The notes beneath the pieces were generated by a model. That model worked only from the letters and a program-made list of their open reading frames with translations. It was not told the origin of the DNA and did not search any database. The position numbers and the translations under genes are program-made. A stretch of DNA of 64,000 nt from Halobellus captivus (lineage in GTDB: Archaea > Halobacteriota > Halobacteria > Halobacteriales > Haloferacaceae): assembly GCF_007655485.1 (NCBI RefSeq), contig NZ_VJXQ01000002.1:369183-433182 (forward strand), given 5' to 3'. Positions within the stretch are counted from its first letter, which is position 1; each line of letters opens with the position of its first letter. Positions 63,648-64,000 of the stretch are shown here, in pieces.

Positions 63648-63769
63648 ACCTGAGCGGTGCGGCGGAACCGCCTATAGGTTGTCGGTCGCGCGCACGTGCG
63701 ATGACGACAGAGGTGAACCGGGGACTATACGGTGATGAATCGATGGCTCGACCGTGGAAAGTCGATGGA

Positions 63770-64000
63770 TCAGTCCGTTCGGACCTCGAAGCGTGCGCCG
63801 CCGTCCGTCCCCTCGGCCGCCCGAATCTCCCAGCCGTGGGCGTCGACGATCTCGGAGACGATAGCGAGGCCAAATCCGGTTCCGTCGGTGGACGTCGTGT
63901 ACCCTGCCTCGAAGATCTGCTCGCGTTCGTCGGCCGGGATGCCCGGCCCGTCGTCTTCGACGTAGAACCCCGGCCCGTCATCGAGGGGGCCGACTGTCAC
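63770..64000 (-). CDS. Histidine kinase C-terminal fragment (HATPase_c), runs off the window
   Basis: This is the last part of a kinase ATP-binding domain, with [20 protein letters not shown] and [18 protein letters not shown]. The 5' end lies beyond base 64000, so only about 77 residues are seen. It closely resembles the same segment of the kinase at 59980, so a paralog is likely. The upstream domains cannot be described. Confidence 0.88.
   Translation of the reverse strand: MTVGPLDDGPGFYVEDDGPGIPADEREQIFEAGYTTSTDGTGFGLAIVSEIVDAHGWEIRAAEGTDGGARFEVRTD

Overview
The window is chromosomal DNA from an extremely halophilic archaeon (class Halobacteria). The evidence is high GC, very acidic predicted proteins, TATA boxes about 27 nt upstream of leaderless starts, Tat-type lipoproteins, a SAMP/MoaD modifier, AbrB-PhoU and KaiC-like 'HTR-like' proteins, and a fructose PTS cluster whose gene order matches the one I recall from Haloferax. 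A member of the Haloferacales is likely, but I cannot name the species. I see no rRNA, CRISPR array or intact insertion sequence.

Layout. 0.1-8.7 kb: an orphan protein, then an operon of two PrkA-type kinases, a YeaH/DUF444 VWA protein and SpoVR. 8.8-11.8 kb: a MoaD/SAMP-like modifier and a pair of TrkA-C membrane proteins. 12.0-14.9 kb: a TFS-like zinc-ribbon protein lacking the acidic cleavage residues, a low-GC patch with two small genes, and a Tat lipoprotein. 15.0-20.9 kb: pstS-pstC-pstA-pstB-phoU for phosphate uptake. 21.2-28.6 kb: a K+ channel, an HPP-Usp membrane protein, and nucleoside/pentose catabolism genes (udp, a PfkB kinase, deoC). 28.7-31.8 kb: a response regulator-PAS protein overlapping a histidine kinase. 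32-41.5 kb: a FAD oxidoreductase, cold-shock protein, membrane proteins, a spermidine-synthase-like protein, an ArsR-type regulator, gpmI, an atypical tRNA-like gene and a small HTH protein. 42.4-49.6 kb: fructose degradation (glpR-pfkB, ptfC, ptfA-ptsH-ptsI-ptfB, fba). 49.9-58.2 kb: branched-chain amino acid biosynthesis (leuA; ilvB-ilvN-ilvC-leuC-leuD-leuB). 58.5-64 kb: small conserved proteins, a fused response regulator-histidine kinase, an HTR-like protein, a cupin and the end of another kinase.

How the genes work together. The PTS phosphorylates fructose during import (EI > HPr > EIIA > EIIB > EIIC). PfkB makes fructose-1,6-bisphosphate and Fba cleaves it, under the DeoR-type regulator GlpR. 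IlvBN, IlvC and LeuA/CD/B cover most of valine/isoleucine/leucine synthesis; no ilvD or ilvE is in the window. PstSCAB imports phosphate and PhoU probably controls it.

Main points for a second look: (1) the TFS paralog with Gly-Gly in place of the catalytic Asp-Glu; (2) leuA, which has no usual start codon in its own frame, while a TATA box points to an ATG in another frame; (3) a tRNA-like gene with a doubled-length anticodon stem; (4) short tandem repeats that span gene stop codons at several loci; (5) apparent avoidance of CATG at NNC-ATG codon junctions; (6) split and fused versions of one sensor architecture. I found no wholly new multi-gene system that I can defend from sequence alone.
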